Source of the DNA: Dromiciops gliroides
Lineage: Eukaryota > Chordata > Mammalia > Microbiotheria > Microbiotheriidae
Assembly (NCBI RefSeq): GCF_019393635.1
Contig: NC_057864.1
Location: 481,360,117-481,424,116 of the forward strand
DNA: 64,000 nucleotides
Reading direction: 5' to 3'
The position numbers and the translations under genes were made by a program. Positions 12,201 to 20,960 of this stretch are shown here, piece after piece (position 1 is the stretch's first letter; each line of letters starts with the position of its first letter). Under the pieces are notes generated by a model. That model did not search any database and was not told the origin of the DNA. It saw only the letters and a list, made by a program, of their open reading frames with translations.

Positions 12201-12295
12201 GACAGTACTTCTTGGACAAGAAGGAATACCGCAAGCCTGTGGATTGGGGCTCCCCATGTGCAGCTGTTCAATCCTTCCGCCGTATCATGGAGTGA
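3274..12295 (+). CDS. CRYGS: Gamma-S crystallin, three coding exons
   Basis: Structural lens protein of the beta/gamma-crystallin family, soluble in fibre-cell cytoplasm, where dense packing gives refractive power. The coding sequence joins 3274-3294, 10144-10386 and 12023-12295 (7 + 81 + 90 codons and a TGA), giving 178 residues, the length of human gamma-S. Both introns are phase 0 with GT-AG ends. Exon 2 encodes the N-terminal domain with two Greek-key motifs, beginning [11 protein letters not shown] and including YERPNFAG and LNDRLSSCK. Exon 3 encodes the C-terminal domain, with [22 protein letters not shown] and [21 protein letters not shown], ending in FRRIME. The short N-terminal arm from exon 1 and the [15 protein letters not shown] segment point to gamma-S rather than gamma A-F. 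No break is seen. From memory of the human protein, it has lost Cys25 (now Ser) and gained Cys36 and Cys167. Confidence 0.97.
3800..4000 (-). repeat. MIR-related fragment in CRYGS intron 1
   Basis: Contains 'tagaacccttttattttaca' and 'tcagatgagaaactgag', the antisense MIR 3' region. It is partly duplicated and old. Confidence 0.45.
4345..4640 (-). repeat. Unclassified interspersed family, copy A
   Basis: Shares word order with 11275-11840 and 63095-63400. A T-rich start is followed by a 'cccccctccccacccagaaag' block, an A-rich 'aaaagagaaaagagaaac' block, then 'gttccacccccatgtcccccc' and 'cctctgctaagaaggg'. The three copies show it is a dispersed repeat, but I cannot name the family. Strand is inferred from the leading T-rich end. 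Confidence 0.45.
5021..5246 (+). repeat. MIR-type CORE-SINE in CRYGS intron 1
   Basis: Near-complete sense copy: 'cctgggttcaaatgcagcc', 'ctatgcaaccctgggcaagg', 'cctcagtttcctcatctgta', 'gttgtgagaatcaaatgagg', then 'ctcaaagtgctccatc'. Confidence 0.8.
5290..5485 (-). repeat. MIR antisense in CRYGS intron 1
   Basis: Antisense MIR words: 'aggttaaactgctcacccagagtcacataac', partly as 'tcacataactaagatgtgac', then 'actggaacccagatcttg'. Confidence 0.6.
5655..5825 (-). repeat. MIR-type CORE-SINE antisense
   Basis: Shows 'agctaacgttcacataagc', 'gccaggcactgtgctacatg' and 'ccattttacagatgaggaa', ending in 'gacttgcccagggtcac'. Truncated at its right end. Confidence 0.75.
6010..6225 (-). repeat. MIR-type CORE-SINE antisense
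   Basis: 'aaccgcagaggctgtcatc'-like start, then 'gcaatttgcccaatgtcac', 'gatttgaactcaagtcctct' and 'tctttccactgcaccac': antisense MIR. Confidence 0.75.
6472..6493 (+). repeat. G22 homopolymer
   Basis: Twenty-two consecutive G residues inside CRYGS intron 1. Its length is likely to vary between individuals and between sequencing methods. Confidence 0.95.
6700..6852 (+). mobile_element. Marsupial tRNA-derived SINE
   Basis: Complete sense copy: 'gggcggctaggtggcgcag' head, 'cctgagttcaaatctggcc' box-B-like segment and 'ctagctgtgtgaccctgggc', ending in an A15-type tail. Little diverged from the other copies in the window. Confidence 0.92.
6870..8010 (+). mobile_element. L2 LINE fragment, split by a SINE
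   Basis: Sense L2-like 3' sequence: 'atctccaactggatttcctg', 'catcttaaactcagcatgtcc', 'agaactcattatctttctcc', and near the end 'gtgtaagctcatgagagcaag' and 'gcacttaacaaatgctcgtt'. A SINE at 7398-7538 interrupts it. Old and heavily mutated. Confidence 0.7.
7398..7538 (-). mobile_element. Marsupial SINE antisense, inside L2
   Basis: Antisense SINE: 'gggttaagtgacctgtccag', 'tgaatttgaactcaggtcc', 'gctctatccactacaccacc'. More diverged than most copies here. Confidence 0.8.
8012..8228 (+). repeat. SINE/MIR composite copy
   Basis: A tRNA-like head 'gaggcagctagatggtggag' is followed by a MIR-type tail: 'ttttctcacctgtgaaatgg', 'accaaatgagatgatatttg', 'gcttagcacacagtgggtgc'. Confidence 0.7.
8236..8510 (+). 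repeat. MIR-type CORE-SINE
   Basis: Sense words 'gtcagaggacctggattcaa', 'cctctctcagtttcatcattt', 'gggagttgggtcagatagcc' and 'ccagccctagatctctgag'. Confidence 0.65.
8605..8720 (+). repeat. MIR fragment
   Basis: Shows 'gatccgggttcaagtcccacc' in part and 'gctgtgtgactctgggcaag', from the 5' half of a sense MIR/SINE. Confidence 0.6.
8905..9160 (+). repeat. L2 3'-end fragment
   Basis: Shows 'tgcctttcctactcctcctt', 'gagtgtaaattccttaaaa', 'cccttagtacagtgcctgg' and 'tgggtgattaataaatgctc', the sense 3' terminus of L2. Confidence 0.65.
9195..9300 (-). repeat. MIR antisense fragment
   Basis: Shows 'ggggttaagtgactggccc', 'aggatcacaccactggtatg' and 'gtggggaccagaagcc'. Confidence 0.5.
9795..10012 (-). 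repeat. MIR-type CORE-SINE antisense, end of CRYGS intron 1
   Basis: Shows 'gcattgcaaagcactttac', 'attctcacaactctgggagg', 'attctacagagaaggaaactg' in part and 'ttgtgctacctggctgcc'. It ends about 130 bp before exon 2. Confidence 0.75.
10144..10386 (+). CDS. CRYGS: CRYGS coding exon 2
   Basis: 81 codons between acceptor gtgtttcag (ends 10143) and donor CTG|gtgagt (10387). Encodes Greek-key motifs 1 and 2. The cysteine pattern is ECDSDC, then LSCCNS. Confidence 0.97.
10505..10835 (-). repeat. L1 3'-end-like fragment in CRYGS intron 2
   Basis: Antisense 3'-end family that recurs at 46160 and 48055: 'attttcaattccaaagtttc', 'gagaaggcaagaaatacaac', 'gaagtcatgcacaacaaaat', 'ttccacattagccac'. A CTT-rich low-complexity run precedes it (10439-10520). 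Confidence 0.55.
10920..11200 (+). repeat. L2 3'-end fragment in CRYGS intron 2
   Basis: Shows 'ccccagtagactataagcaa', 'gctgagggcagagaatgtc' and 'ctactaaatatttgttgcc', the sense L2 terminus. Confidence 0.65.
11275..11840 (-). repeat. Unclassified interspersed family, copy B, split by MIR
   Basis: Same family as 4345-4640 and 63095-63400: 'cctttcccccacccaaagag', 'tcatctcttagagcaaagat', then after the MIR 'agtaaaattaaccaattc', 'acattatattcagtgttcc', 'caccccacctctgcaaaaat'. An antisense MIR at 11412-11650 splits it. Confidence 0.5.
11412..11650 (-). repeat. MIR-type CORE-SINE antisense
   Basis: Shows 'ttatctcattgagcctcac', 'attttacagatgaggagac', 'ttgcccagggtcacacagc' and 'tagcctctgaaccacc'. 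Confidence 0.75.
12023..12295 (+). CDS. CRYGS: CRYGS coding exon 3
   Basis: 90 codons plus TGA after acceptor tctgtcttctag (ends 12022). Encodes Greek-key motifs 3 and 4 and the short C-terminal extension ending RRIME. Confidence 0.97.
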   Translation, partial: SSGGQYKLQIFERGDFNGQMYETTEDCPSIMEQFHLREIQSCKVLDGVWVFYEQPNYHGRQYFLDKKEYRKPVDWGSPCAAVQSFRRIME

Positions 12296-12364
12296 TGGAG
12301 GGAGCTTGTGGGTTTGGACCTGAGGCTTGATGCCACTGGTCTGGTGGGCAAAACCACAGCTGTA

Positions 12365-12370
12365 AATAAA
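12365..12370 (+). terminator. CRYGS: CRYGS poly(A) signal AATAAA
   Basis: Canonical AATAAA 70 bp after the stop codon, followed by a 'ttttgtgagttt' GT-rich segment. It gives a 3' UTR of roughly 90-100 nt. Confidence 0.85.
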
Positions 12371-12770
12371 GCAATTGATAAGCACATTTTGTGAGTTTCA
12401 TAAAATGCTTCTTGACACCAAGAAGGAGGTTCTACCCACCTTGGCATAAGGACATGAGCTACTCCTTTTTCCAGGTTCATCATCACCTCTGTAGAACCCT
12501 AACATTGCACCTCATGTCATTAGGAGTCCTGCAAGTAAAAATGGATTACTTGGGATAACTGTCTTTCCAAAATACTAAATGGGAATTTTCTTTTTGGTTT
12601 TATTATCATATTGAATACCCACTGTACCAATGTAAATCGATCTCTCATCTATAATATGTAATCTAAGAGCAATGCCTGGGATCCTCAGAGTTTCAGCGAT
12701 TTAGATCTGATCACTGCCGATATGTGTCAGAAATATCCCATTATATGATATCCCACTGATATATGCTAAG
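12371..12770. other. Downstream of CRYGS, nothing recognised
   Basis: AT-rich 0.4-kb stretch without a recognisable repeat, exon or RNA gene. Confidence 0.35.
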
Positions 12771-13245
12771 GCAGCTAGGTGGTGCAATAGATAAGAGCAT
12801 CAGCTCTGGGGTCAGGAGGATCTGAGTTCAAATCCAGCCTCGGACACTTACTGTGTGTCCCTGTGCAAATCCCCTAATGTTTGCCTCAGTTTCCTCATCT
12901 GTAAAATGAGGATAATAATATCCTCTGCTCAATAATAAATAGCCTTGGGTAGCTAGGTGGCACAGTGGATAAAGCACCGGCCCTGAATTCAGGAGTACCT
13001 GAGTTCAAATCTGGCCTCAGACACTTGACACTTACTAGCTGTGTGATCCTGGGCAAGTCACTTAACCCTCATTGCCCCATTAAAAAATAATAATAATAAA
13101 AATAAATAATAGAGATAATAGCCTTTACCTCCCAGGGTTATTGTGAGGATCAAATGGAGATAATGGGTTTTGGGATTTTTTTGGAAATAATAGTTATAAA
13201 GGACTTTTCAAACCTTAAAGTACTATATAAGTGCTATTATTATTT
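12771..13245 (+). repeat. SINE/MIR composite interrupted by a second SINE
   Basis: The outer element starts 'ggcagctaggtggtgcaat', continues to 'tcatctgtaaaatgaggata', and resumes after the inserted SINE with 'cctcccagggttattgtgag' and 'aaaccttaaagtactatata'. An 'aataaatag'-type target duplication flanks the inner SINE. Confidence 0.75.
12948..13092 (+). mobile_element. Marsupial tRNA-derived SINE (nested)
   Basis: 'gggtagctaggtggcacagt' head, 'cctgagttcaaatctggcc', 'ctagctgtgtgatcctgggc', then an A/AATA-rich tail. Confidence 0.9.
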
Positions 13246-14215
13246 TTTCTATTGTTAACCTACTCCTAATCACCAGGCAAAGACTTTATTTCCAACCTTT
13301 TGCTATTACATATGGTGCTGCTATGAACATTTTATACAGATATGCCTTTTCTTCCTGTCAAAACTTATTTGTATGAAAGATTCCTAATAGCACCATTTGT
13401 AACAGCATAAGATAATCTCTAGTTCAGGTTCTGGGGCTACATACTCTGACAGGTTGGCTCCCCGGAGCAAGCCTGAGGTGGGTCTCTTCAAAGTCCAGCA
13501 GGAGCCCTGAGGAATTGGGGATAATCTTTCTAGCACTATGAGTCACAAGCCCCCACCAGTATACTTTCCACCATGGTTATCAGTTGATGTCAGTGAGTGA
13601 GGTGGATGCTTGTTGGTTGGGGTTTTTTTTTGAAGGGGGTATTTACTAGGGTATTGTACTAAAAACAGCTGATGGAAATGGCACACTTTCCTCCAAGAAC
13701 ATACAGAGTCAAGTGGAAAGTGGGCTAAAGCTTAAGTGGCACTTGTAGTCAAGGGATGGGTCCAGAGAGTCCCTTTGCTGAGTGCCCAAGATGTCCCTCT
13801 CAAGTGTGGTGCAGTTTGTCTGCTTGTCATCTTTGTAGAGCTTTGGGTCTTTGTCTAATGCAAACACTAGCAACGGCTATTTCAGGAATACTATTAGGGC
13901 TCTGATGGCAAGATGGGAAAAATTCTAAATCCTGTGGAATTTCAAAGGTTTTATAAAGTCCTCCTCTGATCAGATGGGAGAATGAGAGAAGGAAAACAGA
14001 GCCTGAAGTACTCTCCTCCCTCTGAAGACATAGTGTCTCAGTGGTAACTCTCTTTCCTTTCTCCCTTCAGATGCTTGGATCTCAGACCCCAAGTAGGTTT
14101 GACACAGGCCCCAGAGGGTGTGGCCAGGTTCCTCAGCCAATCTGAAGAGTCCAGCCCTACCTATTCTAGTGGTGTTTAGGCCTTGTTCAAACCTAGTTAA
14201 AAATAGAGATGTGTA
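13246..14215. other. Intergenic, nothing firmly recognised
   Basis: 13260-13370 resembles L1 ORF2/3' sequence ('atggtgctgctatgaacatt'). The rest is unassigned and shows no coding pattern. Confidence 0.35.
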
Positions 14216-14365
14216 GGGGCAGCTAGGTGGCACAGTGGATAGAGCACTGGCCCTAGAGTCAGGAGGACCTGAGATCAAATCCAGCCTCAGACACTTGACA
14301 CTTACTACCTATGTGATCCTGGGCAAGTCACTTAACCCCAATTGCCTCACCAAAAAAAAAAAAAA
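14216..14365 (+). mobile_element. Marsupial tRNA-derived SINE
   Basis: Complete sense copy from 'ggggcagctaggtggcacag' to an A13 tail ('caccaaaaaaaaaaaaa'). Confidence 0.93.
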
Positions 14366-14464
14366 TAGAAATGTGTTCATGTCTAGTTAACAGTACAGGT
14401 GTGTTCTCTCTCACTTGAAAATTTATCAGAGCTAGTCATATATGGTGATTTTGAAAGATCCTAC

Positions 14465-14570
14465 TCTTAACTACACACACACACACACACACATGCACAC
14501 ACACATGCACACGTACATGCACATGCACACACATAGATGTGTATGTATATACATACACACATATGTATTT
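14465..14570 (+). repeat. (CA)n microsatellite
   Basis: CA repeat grading into ACATGC and TATG motifs. Confidence 0.9.
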
Positions 14571-14689
14571 ATATTTAATTTTTTTAAAATGAAATCTACA
14601 GGGGATATGCCTGAAGAAGGTCAAAAACAGAAAAGGAGCTGACACACAGAAAAACATCCATGGCGGCCCTTTGTGTGATAACAAATAAA

Positions 14690-14935
14690 AGGAAACTCAG
14701 TGAATAGTTGTTAAATGGGGAATGGCTGAATAAATGGTCTTATATAAACATGAAGAAACACAGCTAACCTATCAGAAAGGACAATATGATGGCATGTATA
14801 AAGGTGTGTATAAAGTAGTACAGAGTGAAATAAGCCAAGACAGAAGAACAATTTGTACAAAGACTCTGAAAATATAAAACAGAATGACCTTGAAAAGAAA
14901 GATCTATGAGGTCACCAGACTTGCTTTGGAGGATT
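14690..14935 (+). repeat. L1 3'-end-like fragment, sense
   Basis: Shows 'gttaaatggggaatggctg', 'gtacagagtgaaataagcc' and 'agacagaagaacaatttgta', the word order of the sense copies at 51447 and 62111. Confidence 0.65.
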
Positions 14936-16164
14936 CTGGGTGAATCATGGTTACCTTTTCTTGGTAGAGAGGAAGTGGGCTAGGGGTGCAGAATTAGGAA
15001 CATGTTGTCAGATAGGGCCAATATATTGGTTTGTTTTCCTTAACCTTGTTTCTTTGTTATCAGGGAGGCTTCTTGTTGGAAGCCAGAAAGGAATCTGAAT
15101 TTGGGGGACTCGGAAACAATGGTGATTTTTTAAAAGCATAAATAAAATAGTTTTTTTAAGTTGAATCTGAGGACAAGGGACTATTTAAGGTATTAAGAGA
15201 TTGTTAGATAATTTGGCTTAGAGAGAAGGAAGAAAGATAAGGGGTGATTAGGCAAATATTTGTTTAGAGAAGTGTATATACACAGTGGAATCCCCCAGGA
15301 CCGACATGCCCCAACACTTTTCTAAATTGTTTTGAGGGGGAGTCCACAGTGAAATAGGATTGGGTCACACTGGATCATGGGTAGCTTGGCCAGTCGGGGA
15401 TACAGTGAGGAAGGACAGGGCTGGCAGACATTTAAGAGCAAGGCAAAATAGGAGCTAAATTCATGTTGAGATGTGAACACAGAAAAGAGCCAGCCAGTGC
15501 TTTGGGTCGAGGCACATTGGCTGCCACCCAATATCCAGTCAGAAATTAGGTCAGCAGCAGCAGTGGGCTTAGAAGATGAGGTGAATATCTGTTGACCTTA
15601 GAGAAGTGTAGTCTGTTCTCTGTTTTTTCTTGCTGGTTGTAAACATGGATGAGTCCTCAAATGTTTTATTTTGGTTTTCCTAACTGAATTCTTTGTTCTG
15701 AAATTCTTGACAGCCTACAAAACAGAAATCAATGAAAGTTTGCAAAGGTAGATGTGAGGGTCGGACACCAGTAGAGATCTGCACAGTTTTCTGAGCACAT
15801 TTCAACAGACAGGATATATTTGCATGCCGGCAGGCTTTGGGATTCTCTAAGTTCACATCCCAGAATATCATGTCACCTTGCAGACTCACATATGAAAACT
15901 ATTAGGAAACCTTTTAAACTAGCTAAAGCAACATCTTACTAGAGGAATGAACAGACTTTGGGAGAGGGAAGGTAAAAAAGGACTCTCCAGTTAACAGGAG
16001 AGTGTATGGTACTTTGTGCAAGAAAAGTTGTTTCAAGTCTTTGGCAACTTGAAAAATCTTCATGAGGTCACTCATGGCCTCAGCCTCCACCTTCATGGTA
16101 GAGATGTTGGGAATGCTGGGCATGGAGCTAGAAGCTGAATTGGGCAGTCAGTCAAGAGCCTACT
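14936..16164. other. Intergenic, unassigned
   Basis: No exon or repeat family could be named. 15922-16123 read on the minus strand gives an open stretch (MPSIPNISTMKVEAEAMSDL start) without a family I recognise. Confidence 0.3.
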
Positions 16165-16493
16165 CACTCTGTGTCTCTGTCTTCTCTGTCTCTCCATCCT
16201 CTGTGTTTATGTTTCTCTTTTTCCGTGTCTGTGTGCTTCTCTTTGTGTCACTGTGTCTGCCTTTCTGTATTTGTCTCTGTGTTTCTCTTTGTCTCTCTGT
16301 GTGTCTTTGTGTTTCTTTGCCTTTGTTTGTGTCTCTCTGCTTCTGTCTCTGTTACTGTTTCTCTTTCTCCCGTTGTCTCTCTCTCTCTTTGTTTCTGTCT
16401 CAATCTCTCTCTGTCTCTGTCTACCTGTCTGTGTCTCTGTCTGTCTCTCTCTTTGAATCTCTCTCTCTCTGAATCTCTGACTCTGAATCTCTC

Positions 16494-16586
<93 letters not shown>

Positions 16587-16695
16587 TTCAATCTCTGAAT
16601 CTCTCTGTCTTTCTTTCTACCTCTGTCTCTCTGTGTCTCTCTCTCTGTCTCTCTCTGCGTGTCTGTCTGTCTTTGTATCTGTCTGTCTCTCATTT
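16165..16695 (+). repeat. Pyrimidine-rich tract with (TC)n and (TA)n
   Basis: About 530 bp of TCTG/TCTC/TTTG simple sequence with a pure (TC)n segment at 16499-16532 and an uninterrupted (TA)n array at 16532-16584. It lies directly left of the SINE that bounds the tandem triplication. Confidence 0.95.
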
Positions 16696-16742
16696 GGTCT
16701 TACTGAGACCTTAAGTGTTTTTTTCTTTGGTTTTGGTTTTGG

Positions 16743-16872
16743 TGAGGCAATTGGGGTTAAGTTACTTGGCCAGGGTCACACAGCTAGTGTTAAGTGTCTG
16801 AGGCTGAATTTGAATTCCAGTCCTCCTGACTCCAGGGCCAGTGCTCTATCCACTGTGCCACCTAGCTGCCCC
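16743..16872 (-). mobile_element. SINE at left boundary of the triplication ('L')
   Basis: Antisense SINE from 'tgaggcaattggggttaag' to 'ccacctagctgcccc'. Imperfect target duplications flank it: 'ttaagtgtttttt' near 16711 and 'tcaagtgtttctt' at 16873. It therefore inserted here as an ordinary retroposed copy. Its body differs at many sites from the SINEs at the two internal unit junctions. Confidence 0.88.
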
Positions 16873-16889
16873 TCAAGTGTTTCTTAATA

Positions 16890-18129
16890 GGAGTTTGAAG
16901 TTGGGCATGGGCTGCAAGTAGACCTTGACCCTGGTTGGAGCAGATCAGAAGATACCAAGATTACCTTAAAAAATAATTCCCAGCCCAAGTGATTCATGGA
17001 CTTTTGGCTCATTGGCAGAGCCTGGGTGGCAGGGGTAAGGGTCTGATGAGCTAATGAATGTAAAGCACTTTGTCAGCCTTAAAGTGCAATACAAATTATT
17101 ATATTATTATTAGCCTTCAGCCCCCAGGCCTCCAGTCTGGTTGAAACTTCCTTGTCTGAGCTTTTCAATGGTCTATAAGGGCCAAATTTAGTATGAGAAG
17201 AGTTCATTGGATGGCTCACCTTAATATTGGGGTAAGAAAAGAAACAGCCTCTTTCAAAAACACAGAACACAGGTTTATTAATGGTAACAAGTTTAAAACA
17301 CAAGTGAGATTAATAGAACTAGAAACAATGTATAAATCCCTGGGTAAAAAGGCCCCAGGCACCCGAACCTGCCTCCAGCCCAGCTAGCTCTGCCTAAAAA
17401 AACCTACAAACTCACCAATACCCAAAATCTGTAGCTCTAAGGAGAATTAGCTGCATAGTCTCTTCTGGTTTTGTCTAACAGTCAAACACCAGCAGCTCCT
17501 CTAATTGTCTGCCTTCCTTCCTTCCTTCCCAGTTTCCCTCAGCTCCCTCTCTAACCGCCTCTTTAACTGTATCTAACTAAATCTAACTGACTCCCCCACA
17601 GGAAGGGGAGGGACAATCGGCTCAGCACACCCACATGGGCTGTCCCCATTATAATCTTGCCAGACCCATGTGCGTGGGGAAGTTATTAGAGAAGACTTTA
17701 GTTACTTAGTTTCAATAAATGTTCCCTGTGGTCAGAGTTCCTCTTGTTTGTTCAGTTCTCTCAAAGTACACACCCATCTTCTCTTAGGCTTTTAAGCTTA
17801 TGTTTTTTCATAATAAAGCAAAGATAGGGTTATGAAAACCCAAATAACAATTAATTTCTTACAGGTGATAGAGCAGTACAGTGGGGAGCTGGCTAATGTT
17901 TAACAACCATCTCCCTGGGGAGGAAATGTATACATACACACACTTTTAAGTTCATTCTGCATCATTAACATTTTGTTAAGTGTAGACAGTCAACAAAACA
18001 ATAAATCAAGCCCAAACTTGTAGCTACTGCCGCCTTTCTGAGGTATAAATGCTCTCAGTAAAAATGTTAACCATCATCTCTTAAGTGGGTTTGAGTTTGT
18101 CATCTTTACTAATCAGATGTTTGTGATGA
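16890..18129. other. Unassigned part of unit 1
   Basis: Non-coding sequence without a repeat that I can name. 17060-17110 has a MIR-like 'gtaaagcactttgtcagcc' end. The block is the same in the other two units. Confidence 0.3.
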
Positions 18130-18530
18130 GAAATTCAGAGTTTATTTTAAATTTCTTTAATAGTGATTTGCAGCATTTTTTTCAGTTGGCTATTGATTCC
18201 TTGTATTTCTTCCCTTCAAAGCTTCCTTTTAATATTCTTTAAGCATTTATTAATTTGGAAATTTAAAAATATATAATAGAATTAGCTATTAACCAGTTCT
18301 TTAGGTCTAGAACATTTGACCTTTACCAGAAAAGATTGCCACAAAATTTTTTCCTGATTGCACTTTTGCCTGCATTTATTTTGTTTGTGCAGAAGCTTTA
18401 AAATTTTATGTAATCAAAATGTCCCATTTAAGCTCCTGTGATCCTCCATGATCAAGAATTCTTCCCCTACCAATTGTTATGTAAAATATCTCCTTCCATG
18501 TTCTTTTAATATATTTATCATATGATTTAA
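18130..18530 (-). repeat. L1 3' fragment in unit 1
   Basis: Shows 'tttgtgcagaagctttaaaa', 'tatgtaatcaaaatgtccc' and 'caattgttatgtaaaatat', the antisense end of L1 ORF2 and its 3' region. Repeated in units 2 and 3. Confidence 0.6.
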
Positions 18531-19793
18531 ATGGAAACTAAATAATTCAGATTCCAAGAATAGGTGGAACAAATATAAATCCCAGAAACAATAGATCATT
18601 TCATCAAAGAATAAAACAAGACAGCATTACTGTTTGAAGTTATAGGAAGTGAAGATGATAGCTACCCATTGAGGAGCAAGCCCAGGGAGTTGAATTGATT
18701 ACCCTGTCCAGGAACAATGCTGAGTTTTGTGAGGAACAAGCTCAGATGAGTGACTAGTTGAGTGGAGATGTTGAGCCCAGTAAGGAGGAAACACAGATGC
18801 CATCAGGGAGACCTGCCTAGCACAAATGCCAAGCGAAGCAGAGAACCTCATGAACACTTTCCAAAGTACATCATGGTCCTGAATTTATGGGAAAAAAGGA
18901 CATCAATGCCCCTAAGCACCAGAACTTGAGAGTTGTTTTGGCTACATATTCTCTTTACATATGTGCCTTATCATCATTTGCCTTTAAGTTTGTGTCCACT
19001 CTCTTTAAGTGTGTGTTTGTGGAAGAGTCCACTCCAGTTTTGGGGGGGGGGGATAGTGTTTTTGTCAGTTTTTTTTCCCATGCCATGCAGATAAAACGTT
19101 TCTTCCAAGAGCTAGTTAATTCCACTGATTGATTAGTAGTGGGAAACACACCAGTGGGGGCTCATGAGCTACAGTATTAGGAGCAGACTCATACAGGAGT
19201 ACATAATATGGTTACTGTTAATTCAGAGCAACATACCCTTTCTGGGGCAACTGCTTTTACTTTCACTTAAATATGCAGCCTGGAATTTGAGGTAGGAACT
19301 ACTACTGTGGGTTAGCAGTAGCCTCTTCAGTTCTGCTTCCTCAGGAGCTCTGGGGATTTCCACCCCCCAGATCAGGGGTGGGAGAACACTGATTTGGCTT
19401 TGATAACTCTGCTAGGTCCAGAGTTGAGTTCTCTCTACCAGTGACCCCATTCTCATCACTAGGAGACATCCAATACCTCTCCCAGCTAGATGATAACCTT
19501 GTAATGGTTATATATCCAATCATTACTGAACAGCTCAAGGCTTCAGGATTCTACACTTCCTGTCCCCCTCCCCCCAACTCCTACTCCAAGGTTTTTCTGC
19601 TGGTCTACGCAAATGATTAAATGAACAGAAAAAAGATAAGGAAAAATCTATCTTCTGAGGCCAAATCTATTCCTACCCTTTCATATGTCAATGAGCTACT
19701 CAGACCTTTAGATCTTTGGCAAAGTATACAAGGATTCAATCCCACTGGAAAGGGACTCTCCTTACCACCTCAGCTTAATACATGGCCAGGAGG
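18531..19793. other. Unassigned part of unit 1
   Basis: No exon or nameable repeat. It contains a short G homopolymer near 19041 whose length differs in unit 3. 19340-19790 has a coding-like look but I match it to no family. Confidence 0.3.
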
Positions 19794-20290
19794 GGACACA
19801 GTGGACATAATGCTGGACATGGAGTCAGGAAGGCCTGAATTCAAATCCTACCTCAGACACTAGCTGTATGATACTGGGCAAGTCAAAACCCCTGTAAGCC
19901 TCAGTTTCCCCATATATTGTTATTCGGTCATCTTCAACTCTCTATGACCCCATTTGGGGGTTTTCTTGACAAAAATACTGGAGTGATTGGCCATTTCCTT
20001 CTCCCTCTCATTTTATAGATGAGGAAACTAAGGCAAACAGGGTGAAGTGACTTGTCCAAGGTCATACAGCTGGTAAGTGTTTGAATCCAGATTTGAACTC
20101 ATGAAGAGAGTCTTCCTGATTCTAAGCTGAGCCCTATGCACTGTGCCACCTAGCTGCCCTTCCCCATCTACACAATGAGGAAAATAATAGTACCTACCTC
20201 TCAGCATTGTTGTGAGGATCAAATGAGACAATATTGGTGAAGCCCTTTGTGTACCTTAGAGGGTGACATAAATGCTGGCTATTATCATTA
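19794..20290 (+). repeat. SINE/MIR composite split by an RTE-tailed SINE
   Basis: Outer sense element with 'ctgaattcaaatcctacctc' and 'tgtaagcctcagtttcccc', resuming after the insertion with 'cacaatgaggaaaataatag' and 'attgttgtgaggatcaaatg'. Confidence 0.75.
19914..20159 (-). mobile_element. SINE with RTE-like tail, nested
   Basis: The left part reads 'ctctatgaccccatttggg', 'actggagtgattggccatttcc', a tail shared with RTE/BovB-mobilised SINEs. The right part is an antisense tRNA-type SINE body ending 'gccacctagctgccc'. An 8-bp duplication TTCCCCAT (19906-19913 and 20160-20167) flanks it. Confidence 0.75.
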
Positions 20291-20299
20291 TCTCCTTAT

Positions 20300-20660
20300 C
20301 CCTGTCCTTGTCCTTTCTTTGCTGCCGCATCAAAGAGGCTCACCTTGACATTCCTCTATCAACTTTATTTCATAATCCTCCCAAATGGACCAACTCGCCA
20401 TTCCCCAAATGTTTGTTATCTTAGCTTGGTCACTTGTCAAGGCCCAGCTAAGGAGCCTCTTCCATGAAGCCTCCCCTGATCCTTCCAGTAGAAGGGACCC
20501 CACTTATCTCCCAACACTTTGTCTGCAACTCCTGTGGCTTATGAGAGTTGCCTGTGTCTCTTTCTGCACATCCAAAGTCCCCTGAAGTCAGGAACCCTTG
20601 CTCTTTGAACAAAGCACAGTGCCTTACATGTGGTAGGTGCTTAATGAAGTCATTTTAAAA
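20300..20660 (+). repeat. L2 3'-end fragment in unit 1
   Basis: Shows 'cctcttccatgaagcctcc', 'cctgatccttccagtagaag' and 'gtgccttacatgtggtagg', ending 'tgcttaatgaag'. Confidence 0.7.
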
Positions 20661-20774
20661 ACTTTGAACAGAGAGGAGAAAGAGAACACCTGCTTGTTCA
20701 CTTAGGAATTGGTCGGTGATCTCAAAACCTTCTTACCCATCTTTCATATTATCCCTTTATAAGAATTTTGTCTT

Positions 20775-20796
20775 TTCTGGGAAAATGAAACTGAAA
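20775..20796 (+). promoter_or_regulatory. GAS-like site overlapping a triple-GAAA ISRE, unit 1
   Basis: TTCTGGGAA at 20775-20783 fits the STAT1-type GAS pattern TTCNNNGAA. GAAAATGAAACTGAAA at 20781-20796 is three GAAA blocks, each two bases apart, containing the ISRE core GAAANNGAAACT. Rodent IRG promoters are known to combine these two site types. The segment lies in sequence that I cannot assign to any repeat. That it is an active interferon promoter is an inference. Confidence 0.7.
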
Positions 20797-20839
20797 GCTT
20801 TATCTCTGGATACACAAACCACACTGTATGAGTGGGAAC

Positions 20840-20959
20840 TGAATCTGGAATGAGTCCTGAAATCACATGTCTCATTTGAGCAGCAGAAGCTCTGGGTCAC
20901 AAAAGGGAGCTGCCTGTGAATCCAAGAGAGGTCAGAGCATTTGCCCACTCACCCCAGAG
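20840..20959 (+). other. Predicted 5' untranslated first exon, unit 1
   Basis: A perfect donor CCAGAG|GTAAGT lies at 20959/20960, 163 bp after the ISRE. I propose a non-coding first exon ending at 20959 and starting roughly at 20840. The start is a guess, because no TATA box lies between the ISRE and the donor. The natural partner is the acceptor at 60561 before the IRG coding exon, about 39.6 kb downstream. Confidence 0.45.
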
Positions 20960-20960
20960 G

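Noticed and set aside
19340-19863. Coding-like block in each tandem unit
   Set aside because: Open only in short pieces in different frames, with no motif of a known family. Left unassigned rather than called a gene or element.
20755-20762. TATAAG as TATA box of the interferon promoter
   Set aside because: It lies upstream of the ISRE, which would put the transcription start inside the ISRE. A TATA-less start further downstream is more likely.
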